Shown piece by piece: positions 50,741 to 64,000 of a stretch of 64,000 bases of DNA. The position numbers and the translations under genes are program-made. Each line of letters opens with the position of its first letter. Within the stretch, counting starts at the first letter, position 1. The notes below the pieces were generated by a model. That model saw nothing but the letters and a program-made list of their open reading frames with translations. It was not told the origin of the DNA and did no database searches. Source of the stretch: Acridotheres tristis (taxonomy: Eukaryota > Chordata > Aves > Passeriformes > Sturnidae); the NCBI GenBank assembly GCA_037013685.1, contig CM072887.1:36197154-36261153 (forward strand). The letters are read 5' to 3'.

Positions 50741-53700
50741 CTGCCTCCTGCCATGGGACAGGTGTCTTATTGACAGGGACAAGAAAAGAAAAGGGATTTC
50801 TTACCAAAGCATTTGCTCATAATGCCTACAACAAATGCTGTAATTCAAATATGTAATGTATTCAAAATGTGGGTTAAATAGAAATACTGTTTTGGGGTGT
50901 AAAACCACTGCCATTACTTGTCATTCTATGTTAATATAATTTTCTAGTTCTTAATATTTTATGGCTTATGCATATTTTCATATTTTCCCATTGAAAATTA
51001 TATTCTTACTAAAATATTCCTGGCCTGCACCAGTGGGACATGTATTTAGTAGCTCCTAACCCAAAGCAGATTTGGGCATTACTTCAAATTTGAGATGCTG
51101 AAGTAATGCGATAAGTCTCACAGTTTATCTCCTACACCACGTTCAGCAAAAATTACCTTGGTACTATGCCCTGGTAGGCACGCTGGGTTGGCTTTTTTAC
51201 CTGCTGGCATTGCAGCTTGTATCCCTCCTTAGCATTGTCTCACAGACGGATCCCTGAGAGGGATTTCTACTTAGACATCATAAACAATGTACAAGCAAGA
51301 GATGCAAAGCATCACCTATGTGAAAAGAGCCCCTTTAGCTCAGTAGTTACTATCAAGCAGCTGGTACTTGGATCAGCTCTCTTCATAGTCCTCCTTTTCT
51401 TCCAGAGTGGTGTGGTCAACACAGCTCATTGTCTCTGACAAGGAAGATGCTTTCCTGCATGTCCAGCAACATCACAGGAGCAGAAGCTTTAAGTATTCTC
51501 TTCTGTCTCTCCCTCTCAGAGCCAGAAGAAACTGTAGGGTAATAGGGCAGCCTTCTAGCATAAAAGAAGTATAGCACTGCACTACAATATTGAATTTAAT
51601 TCTTTAGCAAAACAAACTGATAACCATTGAAACTTTATATCTTGACTATTCAAAACTTTTTCAGACTTCCTATCAAGACTCAAAATGACAAAATAGAAGA
51701 TATTTTGAAACACACGTTTAAAAAATCTTACACTCCTGAATTCAAAATTTTTAAGTCGGGTAAAAAAGTTTCATGTTTGGGTGCAAATGAAGCCATGAAC
51801 TAGGAGCAGAAATAACAGCAGGAAATCAGTCTACCAGCAGAAGCTGGATACTTTCTTTGGGAACTCTTCTAGTTAATCTTATAATTCAATAACATTCACC
51901 TACATCAGTGAATCATCATTCTGCTATTTATTAAATTCTTCTGTAGTCACAAAATCCTATCAAGGTTCTCCTTTCATTTTAAATCTGTCAGGCTTCCTTT
52001 CTAGTCCCCACAGACCATTTTTATGATGATAATGCTGAGAAGTCTACATTAAGTGAGATAGAAAGAAAATGGAAAAATCCTTGAAATCAAGCAGAGTTCA
52101 TATTTCTTAAACTACTGCAATAACCTACTGTACACTTCAGCTGAATATTGTTTGTAATATCTTCCCTTGAGTACTGCAGTAGTGCTGGAAACTAGTACTT
52201 TAGCAAATTGAGCAGAAAATGTAGCATTTCTTTTGGCTCTACCTTCTACTGATATAATGCAGTCTTGTTTGTCTTTTTAATTTAGCTTTTTAAAAAGAAA
52301 CACCACACAAGGAATATTTGCTGCAGTGCCAGATCCAGTATATAGCTACAGACTGACACAAAAATTGCACCTAGCTGCTCTGGAACTATCTTAAAAAAGC
52401 AGCTCCTCCTCTCCTAGAATGTAATGGTGGTGGAGTAGTGGTGGTCTCTCCCAGAGATCAAGGGAAAGGAACAAGAACTCTTACAAAAATTGTTTTGTTG
52501 GAGGGATGAAAACATGACAAAACACACTTTATGCACTGTTAAGAAAAAGATATTTTCCAGTCTTCTTAGGTAATGGAGGGGAACAGTTGTTAAAAAGTAC
52601 CCTCCTACTATTCAACCTAGATCCTCAAAATTCCTAAACATTGCATCTGCCTAGTCTTCTTTCTTGACTTTTCCCTTCCTTTCCAACAATCCAACCCCAG
52701 GGCCAGCACTGTGCTCTGGTGCTCATGGGAAAGGGAAGCTGAGCCATGGTCATACTTGTCACCACTTTTCCAGCTGATCTTGCTACCTCTAGCAGGTCTT
52801 TCATGTCTAGCATTGTTCCTATGTGCATGTTCCTATGATTAATAATAATCTGAAAATAAAAGCAAAATATAAATATGTGCAGGGACAGTGGCTTTTTTGT
52901 TTTCTCAGTAATACAGCTTTCAATACTGTTTTGAAAGCAAAATTTTGAACTATACTTTGTTTAACAAAGAAACTATAAAATTAAATGGAACTGATTCTTG
53001 ACCAAATTAAATCTTCCAAGAAAATATGAAGAAATCCCTGAATTAACTCTTTATGGTTCAACTAACAAAACTAGATTTTTCCAAGGGTTTTTGTGTACTT
53101 CAAAGACACTCTAGAAGAGACTAATGCCTGTTGTCATCCTTGCACCACAATGTGGTAAATAATGGTCAAAACCATTTTTTCTGTAAGCTGAGGTATAGGC
53201 AAGGGAGAAAATGTCATACTTCATTAATCCTCTGGGGAGCTGCAGTAGGTTCTTATGGGAATTTAAATACAAAAGCAAAGAGATGAGCCTTGAAAAAATA
53301 TGCATGGCTGTTAAATAATGTAAACAAAATGGGATGTCTTGAATAAAGAATGCTGAAAGAAGTGTGTTTACTTGATAGAGCCAAGAAAATTTTCAAGACA
53401 ATTTCATCCTTGTGTAATTCTTCACTGTTTATGACTGCTAAAAATTACTGCTTTGACTAGAACAGACAACTTTTCAGGGAAAAAGCTAAGTACTTTGCAT
53501 TATGGATTGGAAGCTTTTACTCTTTCAAGCTGTCCCATCATTGTAATCACCCGTTTTACGGTGTGCAAATTGCCAGACTTGATGAATCCTTGTGGGAGTC
53601 CCTTTGCATGTGACAATTTGGTGTAAGTATTTCAAATAAGTTATATAAAAACCACTAAGTCATTCAAAACCATTGCCCTATATGTTTGCAATGACTCCAT

Positions 53701-56176
53701 GAGAAAGAGTTCTTTGCACAGAAGAAAGCTCAGCTTTTGTATATGCTACGGTTGGACAATGAATAAACAAGACATGCAAATGAATTCCTGACACTAAAGT
53801 CTTGAAGCTTTTGTACAAATGAATCCATGAATAAAGCTGAATCTACAAAAGAATATAAACACATCAAATGGAGGAAAAAAAAAATCAAGGATGCATCAAC
53901 ATGAGCACTGTAATTTGGAGCAAAAATGCACTTTAAAAGCAGAAGTCCTAGCCACCTTCACCTACCACACATTGGTTCACATTTTGATTTTCTTACTACA
54001 CTGAACTGAAAGATGTACTCTGAGAGGTCACTTAATGCCATATGCTGCTTTTGGACATTATGTCTATAGGATGGATTAGAACTACCCTGAAGCAGAACTC
54101 CTAAAATGTTAGCAGTATGGTATCTCATTTTGCATATCCATTTTTCTGACTCCATTTGCTAACACAGACAAAGCCTATGCTGGCAGGGCTGTGAACTATA
54201 GAGTACTCAAGTAGGAAATGATCCTCTGCAGGTTTTGAGCAGATTCAGACCTCAAATTGGTATGTGTAACAGTTTGCAGATTAAATTTCAGTTCTGTGTA
54301 CATACAGCTGCAAATACAAATTACTTCTGGTTGAGAGGCATAATGCTGCCACCTGAAGAACTTTAGATGTGAACTGGAAGTTTGGATTCACATTTTGGTC
54401 TTGGAGCCTCATCTGCTCATTCAGTTTCCAGTCCTGCATGAAATGAGAGATAAAATCTTGACTCCACTCAACCTAATGAGAATTTTGCCACGGACATGAG
54501 TAAAGCAAGGGTGTCATTACTAAAATGCATTTCCATGCAATGCCTATAGACCATTTTACAAAGCTCCTATTCGAATGGAGTTGAACAAAGTGAAAACACA
54601 ACACACAGTCATCTAAGAACACATCAAACAGCATTTTTAGGAAATTCTTCCTTAAGACTGGTAAGGTTCTAAGCGTCCTCAGCTCCATGAACATTTGAAT
54701 GCCCAGTACACTGAAACATCTAGACACCTCCCCTTACAGACCTCAAATAAGGCTATCACACATATTGAAATAGGAATATCAGGCACAGTCATATTAGCTC
54801 CAGAAAGAAAAATTTGCAAACTTCTCATCAGCTACTGATGGCAAAAGACATTCAGAATTCATGCTCTCTCCTACCAAAACACAAGAATTTCTTGGGCTGC
54901 AAACTCTCATTGCTTGCATTTATACACATTACTATTTTCACAAGCAAGAAAGCTGAAATAATGTTTTAGAAGAATCTTCTCACAAGCATTGAGATAACAT
55001 GGTATAATATATAATGTCAGGCTGCTAAATCCAATATCATTGATGGATTAACCACCAAACATTAATAACTATAAGTAAAAATGGAATAAGAAAACCACTT
55101 TCATTTAGAAGGGGCTATTAATAATCCAGCAAAAAAGCAAAGATATTTTCTATATGCTGCATAAATATGAAGAAATGACACCTTACAGGCTGAAAACATA
55201 AATTTATAGGAAAAACTAACCAAAATCCACTTCCTTTATCCTATATTTTGTCATAAAATGTATTTTGAATTACAGGAAACTGTGGCCTAGAGGTGTTGGA
55301 TCTAGATGGTGTAAGGAACCATCTTATCATCATTAGATTACTGCAGATCTAACCAAAACTCTAAAACCTGATTTTTCTTCAGTAGGTTGCATGGAATGGA
55401 CTGCTACTCTGAATTAGTTTCCAGAGGACAAGGATTCATGTTATGAGTACCAAGCACACGGCAGAGAGACCAAGAAAAAAGAAAAGAGATTTGTGACTCA
55501 GCTAATTTGCTCATTCAAGAGGCAGTCTTCAGGTTGAAGCACTAGCATGCTGACATGGGACAGCCTACTACAATGTGCATGACTCTTGCTTTCCAGAGCC
55601 CTCCATTGACAGTGATTACAATGGCTGCAACTAGCTTAAGAAAGAGAGAAACAAATTTAAAGAGACAATAATTCATTACCTTTAAACCAGATATTTAAAG
55701 AGGGACTGGGATTCACTTGTAATTCATATCAAAAGGAATACAGTTCCAGGGATGTGATTTCTCTACTACAAAAAACAGTTAAAAACCCCACTACTAAATA
55801 AATTTCATTTGATTGAAATTTTGCTCCTTACTAACCATTATTTATTACAAGATTGCTTCAAGAGGAGCACAAAATTGACCAGCTGACATCAAAGATTCTA
55901 GTGTCTTCTTTTGTTCATCAACAACATCAACATCTAAAACACCATGAAGAGCAAAGCATACCCTTTACTAATTAAAATCTTGCCACTATACAATACATCA
56001 TGATTTCTTAGAAATCATCAATTCAATTTATACTTCATAACTTGTATTCTTTCCCCCCCTTTTTTTTCCTTTCCCTGAGAGCAGAGAATCCATGAAAAGA
56101 TCGGTTCAGCAGACCATTTCATAATAAGGAAGTCCGGGGTTTTTTTTACAGTACTTAGAGGACTAGTATAAATACC

Positions 56177-56200
56177 ATAAATGTACAACAGTACATTTAT
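56177..56200. repeat. Inverted repeat, 10-bp arms, 4-base loop
   Basis: ATAAATGTAC (56177-56186), loop AACA, GTACATTTAT (56191-56200). The arms are exact and would form a compact hairpin. No flanking features suggest a microRNA precursor, because the stem is too short. Confidence 0.85.
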
Positions 56201-59200
56201 ATTAGGATCAAAGGACAGTTTCTTTAAAGGGTTTATTTCAAATAGGTATGCCCTGAATTTGTCCCTATAAAAACATTTAATTTAGTATTTCACTTTAGTG
56301 ACAGAGTCATGAAAAATATTAGGTACTCTTCTCTACTTCCACTATTTCTTCCAATGAGAAAACTGCCTTATGAAAAGAGTATTATACTAATTTCACAACT
56401 TGCTTTCTTCCTTTATGATAATTACAATTAAGTCTTAGGTGTCTATTTTCTTTTCTCCATTTATATATGGTTTACTATCTCTCAGTATATTTAGAAGCCA
56501 CTTAAAAACCATTCTTATTCCTCTAACATGATTTTTTTGTCTTTAATGCATTATTATCCATAAGAATAATATATTTATTTTGAACTTCAGTTTAACAGAA
56601 GAGCAGTTTGATTTCTTATTCTTTAACAACTAAAATGAGCAGTTTTTTTTTAAGGGACCAAAGACCAGATTCTATGTTTTTGTGTAAAAAGATGCATTTG
56701 ATAACATTCCGTTTTCTATTGTTCACCTAACTTCCCTTCCATATGCTTCCAGTGATAGCAGCATTAATCTTCACATAACACAGAAATTTTCCCTTAGTAC
56801 ACCTGAATAATCTTTTTCTATAGCGTTTCTGGGAAGAAAAGTTTTCAGCAAATTAATATATATGCAGGCTGCTTCATGTCTTTGTCCCTAGGTGATTGGG
56901 GGTGGACAGAACTTATTTTTAGCCTGTGCTTCTACTTATCCCACATCCCTGCCCATTTTCTTGGAAAAAAGTATGGATAAGTATACCTTCACCCACAGAC
57001 AGACACGAGCTGTAAGCAACTCACAGAATTACTGTAATTATGCTACCAAATGGAGATTCATTTTCTGGGCTACAAATATGTCAGAGAAACTTAGATGTTA
57101 AAGAGAAGAAAGTGGTTTGACAAAGACTTTTTTTTAGTAGAAATGCCAGTAAATCAACATTCATTTAACACAGAGGTACTTTTAATGCAACTCTTTATAC
57201 TAATACTAGGAACATATAACTAATCTTTACTTTTTAAAAATGTGTGATCGAAAAGTCCATTAACAGTACATTAAAATGTGAAGATGTCCAAAAAGATGTC
57301 TCCAACATATAAGTAAAGTTTGGATGCTAATATACGTGGGAAGAAGCTCTTTTATTCTTTGTTAAGATTTAAGATAACAGATTAAAAGTTTTAATATTTT
57401 AATACATTCTAAAGCATCCACAATAATTTTTCTCCTGTCAACTTATTGATGTACCTCCATGGCATTCCATGCTAGTTTTCAGCAGTGCTTTTTATATAAA
57501 CTTCCTTAATTTTTGATATTTTGTCTATTACTGTTTTGTGCTTGTATATTGGATGAGTAAATCCTTTAATTCTCTGCCTGAGAACTGAACCACTCTCTGA
57601 GGATGCTCAGTCATATCAATGGCCTTCAGTGGAAAAAAGTAACAGCTGTTGCTTCCTGCTGTCAGAGTTTTAGGGGACAACATAGCTACTGGTAATAATA
57701 CTTATATACTAGATAATAGCTGTGGTGATCCTAGTTCTAATTCTCCTGGTGCATAAATGAAATTGTTCAATGACTTCCCACTGACTATATCAATGAATGA
57801 CATTTGAGGGAAATGTTTGCATGATGGGGTTGCCTGGTCTTTCCAAGAGAAACTTCATCACAAGGAATGGCCTATGGATAGCACATTCACGGTGGTGTTT
57901 TGAGTCCAGGCTGAGTTAGCAACATACAGACTCTTCAGTTCAGGGTGTTTGCTTCATGGATGAGTATCAGTGGTAGGGCAGTGGATGAACATTTACACTG
58001 AGAGGTCAGGGCTGCATTCCAAGAGGCTCCTTACAGAGAGGAAATATAAAAGCAGTTCCTTGCTTCAGTAAGCTTAATGCAGTACCGAGCATGGACTCCC
58101 CCAATGTCATTTTTGCAAACTGCTCAGAGTTTATCTACAGTGTAAGGAGCTTTATTACTAATTCACCTTTTAAAAGTGCTGGATATTAGGCATATGTTTT
58201 ACACACAGGCCTGAAAATTGGTGCAGACAAAAAAGCAGATCATTCAAATTAATTAAATTTCAGTGCCTAAAGTGACTACAGGACAGGTGAACAGGCTGGA
58301 AAAAAAGCTGACTGCCAAAGAGTTTAGGCTGCTTTGCAAATGTAGTTCTTTAATAGATAGTAGAATAAGGACTAATGTGAATGTAACAGAAGCAGAAAGT
58401 GTTCTACTTGGGTATTACTTTTGAATTTCCAAAGGGTTTTGAATAATTTCTGTGATTTTATTCAGGGCTGCTAAAAGTGTTGCTAACTTGAAATCCAATA
58501 ATAGTAAAGTTTACTTAGATGTTTTAGCACCAGGAGCTACCAGATTAGTTTTGAGCTAAAACAAATATGTCTTTGAAAAGCTTGGGAACATGATTTACCT
58601 GTAGTCTAATGATTCAAAACTCATCTTGTCAATAGAAGAACCTGATCACTCATTATTGAAGCCATCATCAAAGCAGAAAATATTCTTTTAAGCTATTCAG
58701 CAGCATAAAGGTAGCTTCCTAATTAAAAGTAAATTAACTGCTGAAGACTCTACTAAGTCATATCCAGAATAACAAACCTTTTTTTCAACAGGAAAGATTT
58801 TATTTTTCAATTATCTTCAGAAGCTCCTTAAAGAATTTGTGCATGATGAGTAGACAATTATCACGAAATCTTGCAAAACATACTTGCATAATTTTCCCTG
58901 GACTCCTGACACTTCTTGTTGATTGAAGTTAATTGCTTGCGTGACCTCCTGCAAGCTAAAAACCAATTTTACTTTTATAAAGGGCACTCTTTATAAACCT
59001 GTTCTTTTCCTGATCACATAAAATAGGAATCTGGTTAAGTTCATAAAACACAAAAAACAGAGCCCAGAAAGCTTTATAAAAGAGTTTCTCACATATAAAT
59101 AAAGTCCAAGTTTTCATCACTGAAATTGCTTTTCATTAAGTCTTTTAGAAGCAGAGAATATTTCCACTACAGAAAGCAGAACTGATTGTTAAAACTTTCT

Positions 59201-59389
59201 GAAGGCACAGAATATATGCCTGCTTATCCCCTTCTGCTCTATGGGAGTTGTACTACTGTGTGCCAGTGCTGACAACTGGAGTGTTTCCCCCCATCTCATA
59301 GAGGGTGACAATTGCAAGAATCAAATATTCAGAGAAATCCAAGCAAGTTCACAGTGACTTAGTGATATAATTAACTTGATTTTACAATT

Positions 59390-59407
59390 ACTGCATCATG
59401 ATGCAGT
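59390..59407. repeat. Perfect 18-bp palindrome
   Basis: ACTGCATCATGATGCAGT is identical to its own reverse complement. It centres on ATCATGAT and is not simple AT repeat, so it is the most complex perfect palindrome I found. Confidence 0.95.
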
Positions 59408-61662
59408 GTGCTCCAGCTGAAGGAGAAATGCAGTTCCAAAATGTGAAGTAAAAGTTAGTTCAGTGGGTGTCTAACATGGAAATATGTGACTCTTCAAATT
59501 ATAAGGGCTTCTGTAAGTTTTTCCATGGCCTACAACACTGTCCAGAATATCAGTGGCACTGCAGGTGGTGACTACCTGTTTAACAAGCCCTTACTTTCTT
59601 GTTACGAGATTTAAAAAGGGCTTCTTTAAGACATTCTTACAGACATTCTCTGTATACCTGTACCAGCTGCCAACCTGAAAGAGGAATGCTTTATTAGTAC
59701 ACAGAGACAGGACATCTAATAATGGAAAAATAGCCTAAGGGTACTCTGCAAGACTCTGATTGACTCAGATTGCACTGAGGTCGAATACCCACTCTTAGCC
59801 ATTAGCAGTTGGAGTTTCATTAATCTTCTTACCTTAGAAACCACAGGCAACTCCCCTGGAATACAGTAGCATTAGCAATTTACTACTCTTTAATCATGGT
59901 TTAAAGTATTCTGATTTTGACAGCTACTCCTATGGCTGATTTTTTTTCTGAATGATGTTACATTAATTTATTTAATTTATTACTCCTCATTTTTGGCTCT
60001 CCGGAGAAGAGAATCAGTATGGAGGGTTTTTTTTCTTCCTGATCCTTGATTATTACATAATTTATGCATATTCTTTTCTATCCATAGACTCTTGTTATTC
60101 TGTAAACTTTATCTTATTTATTTGATAAACTAATAGCTGTAACTTTCCAACTTGCAAAGTTCTATACATAGCATTTCTGCATCATGTGTGAATCAAGCAG
60201 TAGAAAATGCAGCAAAGTAGTCAAAATAGCAAAATCTCTAAAATTCCTGGTTAAGGATCCAATAGCATTGTCACCTCAGCCAACTTGTCAAGTCTGTATA
60301 TTTTACAATGTATACTGCAGATTCAATTATGATCTCTAAATTAAATGGAAAGACAGTTATAGATAGTACTTTCTATAGATAGCATCAGTTATTATCTTGG
60401 GAATGGATAGAATCTATCTTTATGGATAGATAAATTCATCTACTTTCCTCCTCTTTTGAGTTCTTCCCTGCTACCCCCTTTCAACTATTCATTATGCCGT
60501 TTTTGTGAATAATTTATTGGTCTTTGAATCTAATTTCTTATGTTGGAATGAAGAAAATATTTACAAACCACTATCTAATTTTCTTAGTATCTTCAGGAGC
60601 TACAGGGTCGACCCAGCTCAAAATGAACCATAATAATCTGCCAGGGACCATTATATAAGCAAGAATCAACCAAAATGCAGAAGCATATCAAAAGTCCTCC
60701 TCCAGGCATTTCCCAGTTGTTTTACATTGCCCAAATACTGCAAAGAGCAAAGAGTTGAGGATCTGGTTCTCAGCTATCAAAAACTTGATCTCCTAAAATA
60801 TTTCTGTATCTGGTATGACAGTTAAAACATCTACCAGAGTAAATGCCCTAGGAAACCTGTCCTGCACAGTGTAAGTCTTGAAGAAAAGGAAATAACTAAG
60901 CAGAAAGCAAACCAACCTAGATAATTGGAATAACATGTTACTGTAGCCCTCTTGCTTCCTTCCCCTCTCTACCCCTCTTCTGGACAGAACTTCCTTTTTC
61001 ATGCCACTTTCAAAGTTTTAGCTCTGAGGCAAGGATTCTAACTTTTTCCATGGTATTAGTGATTGAGACAGCCTGTAAAATGGAGACAATTCCAATGCAA
61101 GAAGTATAGAACTGCACATTGGAATTATGATGATACTACTCCAACAGCTGCTCAGTGACAGCAGCCCAGTGATGTTCAGTCATCCCCTAAACCACTCTGT
61201 CTAAACTCACTTCAGATCCACTGTGCAGATACACTCCACCAGTGAGACATGTATTTGTACATATCTGTTGGGCAGATCAGATAACAAATTATCTAATAAA
61301 AAATTATCCCCCCATCCTTTGCAGTTTTTATCTGACTGGTTTAGGGGATTTTTTTGATGGATAAGTACTTTATAACCTTTTTAAAATGAAAGCAGCCAGT
61401 CTGATGCTACTTGTGATAAGAGATCTCTGTCTAGATTATGTTCATTCATTGAACAACAAATTAGGCTCATAGATACTAAAGTTTGCTTTATCACACTATT
61501 TTATCTGAATTAGGAAGAGAATTATCACCCTACCATGTGAAAGAGCATATGTTCAGCTCTTTCTGGTAAGCAAGGCTGAGTAGAAGCTGCTGTGAACAAA
61601 CGCAAACCAACAACTTCAAGTATTGAGACTGCTGAAATATAACTTTGGGAGAAGCTGATGCA

Positions 61663-61694
61663 GGTACTATATAATTCAGGTACTGTATAATTCT
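61663..61694. repeat. 16-bp tandem duplication
   Basis: GGTACTATATAATTCA is followed directly by GGTACTGTATAATTCT; the copies differ at two positions. A further GGTA follows, possibly the stub of a third unit. Confidence 0.85.
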
Positions 61695-64000
61695 GGTAGC
61701 TGTGCTCCCTGATCGTCCCTGTTTATGGTTTTAATGTAGTTATTATTTGAAAATGGAACTGGGGTAGGCAGAAAACTGGAGGACCAAGAACATGAACAGT
61801 TAGTACTCTACAGCACAAACTGTGCCAACCAGGCAGCACTCTCCAAATAACAAAAATTACCAGGTGCATTCGACAGACACTACTCTGCAATTTGGAAGAC
61901 TTAACAATTTTTAGTAGTGTAACTTTTCTCCTTATGGGGTAAGACAGACTTCAGAAAAAAACCCCTAACTATTTATCTTTCACTATAGGTTTTTCTCCCT
62001 TGACTACTAGATTTAAAGAGTAATATTCTGATATATTAACTTACCAACAGACGGAGAGATCTTCATTTCAACACTATTAGCCCCTCAGGATATTACTAAA
62101 TGTATTCTCTAATAACAGTGATTCTTGTTCAAATGCACAAGGTTCAATTTGTTGCCCCGCATGAGATTTAGAAAAAAGCAACCTAATGACTTTGTTTCTG
62201 TTTCTGTCTCTTGATTGCTGAACAGTGATTATGCAGAGCAGTCACGTTAATTGTCTTTGCTCATGATACATAAAAAATGGCAATATTCAATTTTTTCACC
62301 ATTTGGAAGTTTCAGTGAAGAAAAATATAGCAAAACCTTCGACTACGCATCCATTTTATAACAAAAATGAATTTCTAATGGAATAAATAAGAATAACTGC
62401 TGATTAAAAATTGAGCAGTTTTTTTGTTCTATCTTTGAAGATTTGACGTTTTTCAGGTGAGGCAGGTTTCTAATCTTCGTCAGATATGTCAGGACAACAG
62501 TATCAAAGATAATTTAAAATTACAAAAATGTTAGCAATTCTAGCAAAGAGAGAGTTTTGACCACCTTTACATACTAACTCACATTCTGTAACAGTTCTAC
62601 TGGAGTCAATACAGTTCCTGTTATTGTATGTTACTGATAATATAAAATAATTTATGGTAGTCAAAGGAACGCAAGGAACCGCATTCACAAGCAGGTTCAT
62701 GATGTAGCAGCCACTGAACCAACACAAAACTTGGCACACATTTAACACTCATAAGTAAAAGGATGACTCAAGATATCATCTGTAAATTATGCCACCACAG
62801 GCTAACTCTTGGGACTATAATTACCCCCTTGAAAACAATCAGCCCAACCTGTTGATGTCACTTTAATCCCATATAAACCCTAAAATTATTAGATGTAAAA
62901 ACATGTGAAAAACATGGGGGTCTCAATCCTTTGAGGTCAGACCACCAGCAGCCCCCAAAGTGCCCTATATATCCTCAGTTTCCAGGAGCAAGCACTAGAA
63001 TGGCTCTTGTTGTAAATCTGCAGAGCAGTGACAGTGACTGCCAGCATTGCTGTGCAGCAGAGTCCCCCCCTGAACGTGAGAGAATGACTCGTTCCAGCTG
63101 TTCAGCAACACCAATGGTCCCCAGCTGACTGTCCACAACTTAGGCTATGCTTTCTCTTATTAAATCACAGCAACTTCTAAAAATTCCTGCTTAGTAAAGG
63201 AGTGACATGGAAACCTGCTCCACGACTTTTTGGGATCCTGGAAACTAAATCATTGTCTTCATAAGGCTTCCTCCACAGTCCTCAAGATAGATTTAAAAAT
63301 TGCTTGATTTCTTCATTCTAAATGTCTCAGTGACAATTTGTCTTTCCCAAGGGTATGTGATTTTAAGCCGTCTTTTACTCCATTATCATCCCCATGATAT
63401 TATTTGTTTAATTTTTGATAACTTTTAGTGAATTCAGAAGAAAAAAAAGCTGATGTTATTTCTTTGACCCAACAAACTTAAAAATCAGTTAGACAAACCC
63501 ATTATACCACACCATATGCTTCACAAAAGTGGGTGTTCAACACTTGTGCCAAAGTTCTCAAAACATATTTAGAATAATCCCCAGTCAGTTGACTAACACG
63601 AACCAAACAGGTTTTATTTCCTGATAGATTTTATCCCATCCTGTGATGAATATCTTTTCCAAATAAAAGACGGACGCTGCAGCTCCCAGCATGTGGAGGG
63701 CCTTCAAATAATACCAAGATAATTCTTGTTTATAATTCTGTGCCAGACTGGCTTTGTTGATGTGCTGCTAGTTATCTTAAGATCCTATTATCTCTTCTCA
63801 TGCTTATCCTTTCAACACAGCCACTTGCCGAGAACATTATAGTTGAGGGAGAGAATATGCTATCTTTTTGTTCAAGCCATCTGTCTGTTTTAACAAATTT
63901 AGCATGGCCTCTTTCATTTACTCATCTTTTAAGTTTCTTAGACACCTTTGGGATATTTACAGGATAGACAGAACTGCCTGAAAAGCCTTTTGTTTGTGTG

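Larger units (their letters stand above)
50741..64000. other. AT-rich noncoding DNA
   Basis: No gene recognised over about 13 kb. The longest frame is 84 codons (54473-54727, minus), shorter than elsewhere. Small inverted and direct repeats occur at 56.18, 59.39 and 61.66 kb. A less AT-rich piece at 62930-63130 shows no recognisable signal. It could be intergenic or intronic. Confidence 0.5.

Noticed and set aside
60340..60440. Clustered GATAG/CTATC words suggesting a microsatellite
   Set aside because: The words are irregularly spaced with no tandem array; this is probably a chance cluster.
1..64000. Endogenous retrovirus, tRNA, rRNA or CRISPR array
   Set aside because: I saw no paired long terminal repeats, no retroviral protein motifs, no tRNA-like cloverleaf with A and B boxes, and no regularly spaced direct repeats. 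A software search could still find very degraded copies.

Overview
This window looks like noncoding vertebrate nuclear DNA, most likely from a bird (certainly a sauropsid-like genome). It is AT-rich throughout and the longest uninterrupted reading frame is only 156 codons. No frame in it resembles a host protein I recognise. The recognisable content is eroded retrotransposon sequence typical of sauropsids: one moderately diverged CR1 LINE fragment whose protein still aligns with avian CR1 ORF2 as I remember it, several much older CR1/L3-like and L2-like LINE relics, and MIR-type SINE remnants. There are no mammalian L1 or Alu elements, no bacterial gene organisation and no CRISPR array. I see no tRNA or rRNA gene and no clear retroviral gag, pol or env frame. 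All repeat calls come from remembered family consensuses, not from a database search.

Layout. 1-9.3 kb: AT-rich sequence with a T26 run, an antisense MIR-like remnant near 3.0 kb and a striking A/C-only tract at 8.15-8.30 kb. 9.35-10.05 kb: CR1 ORF2 fragment, plus strand. 10-16.5 kb: T10G11 homopolymer junction, a 61-bp tandem duplication at 13.16-13.28 kb and a short CTAT microsatellite. 16.55-16.86 kb: antisense ancient CR1. 18.96-19.30 kb: plus-strand ancient CR1, internally deleted, followed by a GC-richer patch at 19.4-19.75 kb. 22.49-22.56 kb: G/T tract. 27.2-27.8 kb, perhaps to 28.8 kb: antisense ancient CR1. 29.9-30.3 kb: a mixed-composition stretch containing a SOX-OCT composite motif. 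32.1 kb: a short reverse-transcriptase motif (FADDT). 33-35 kb: (ATT)n, a 23-bp duplication and (TA)10. 40.4-41.7 kb: the longest old relic, an L2-like LINE. 50.6 kb: sense MIR. 50.7-64 kb: nothing recognisable except small inverted and direct repeats.

Function. No genes can be shown to work together here. The window is best read as a gene desert or the inside of a very large intron. If it carries function, that is most likely cis-regulatory. I found no convincing new biological system. The observations most worth a second look are the SOX-OCT site and its surroundings, the L2-like relic, the 61-bp duplication and the G-poor A/C tract. Small exons below about 150 bp cannot be excluded by eye.
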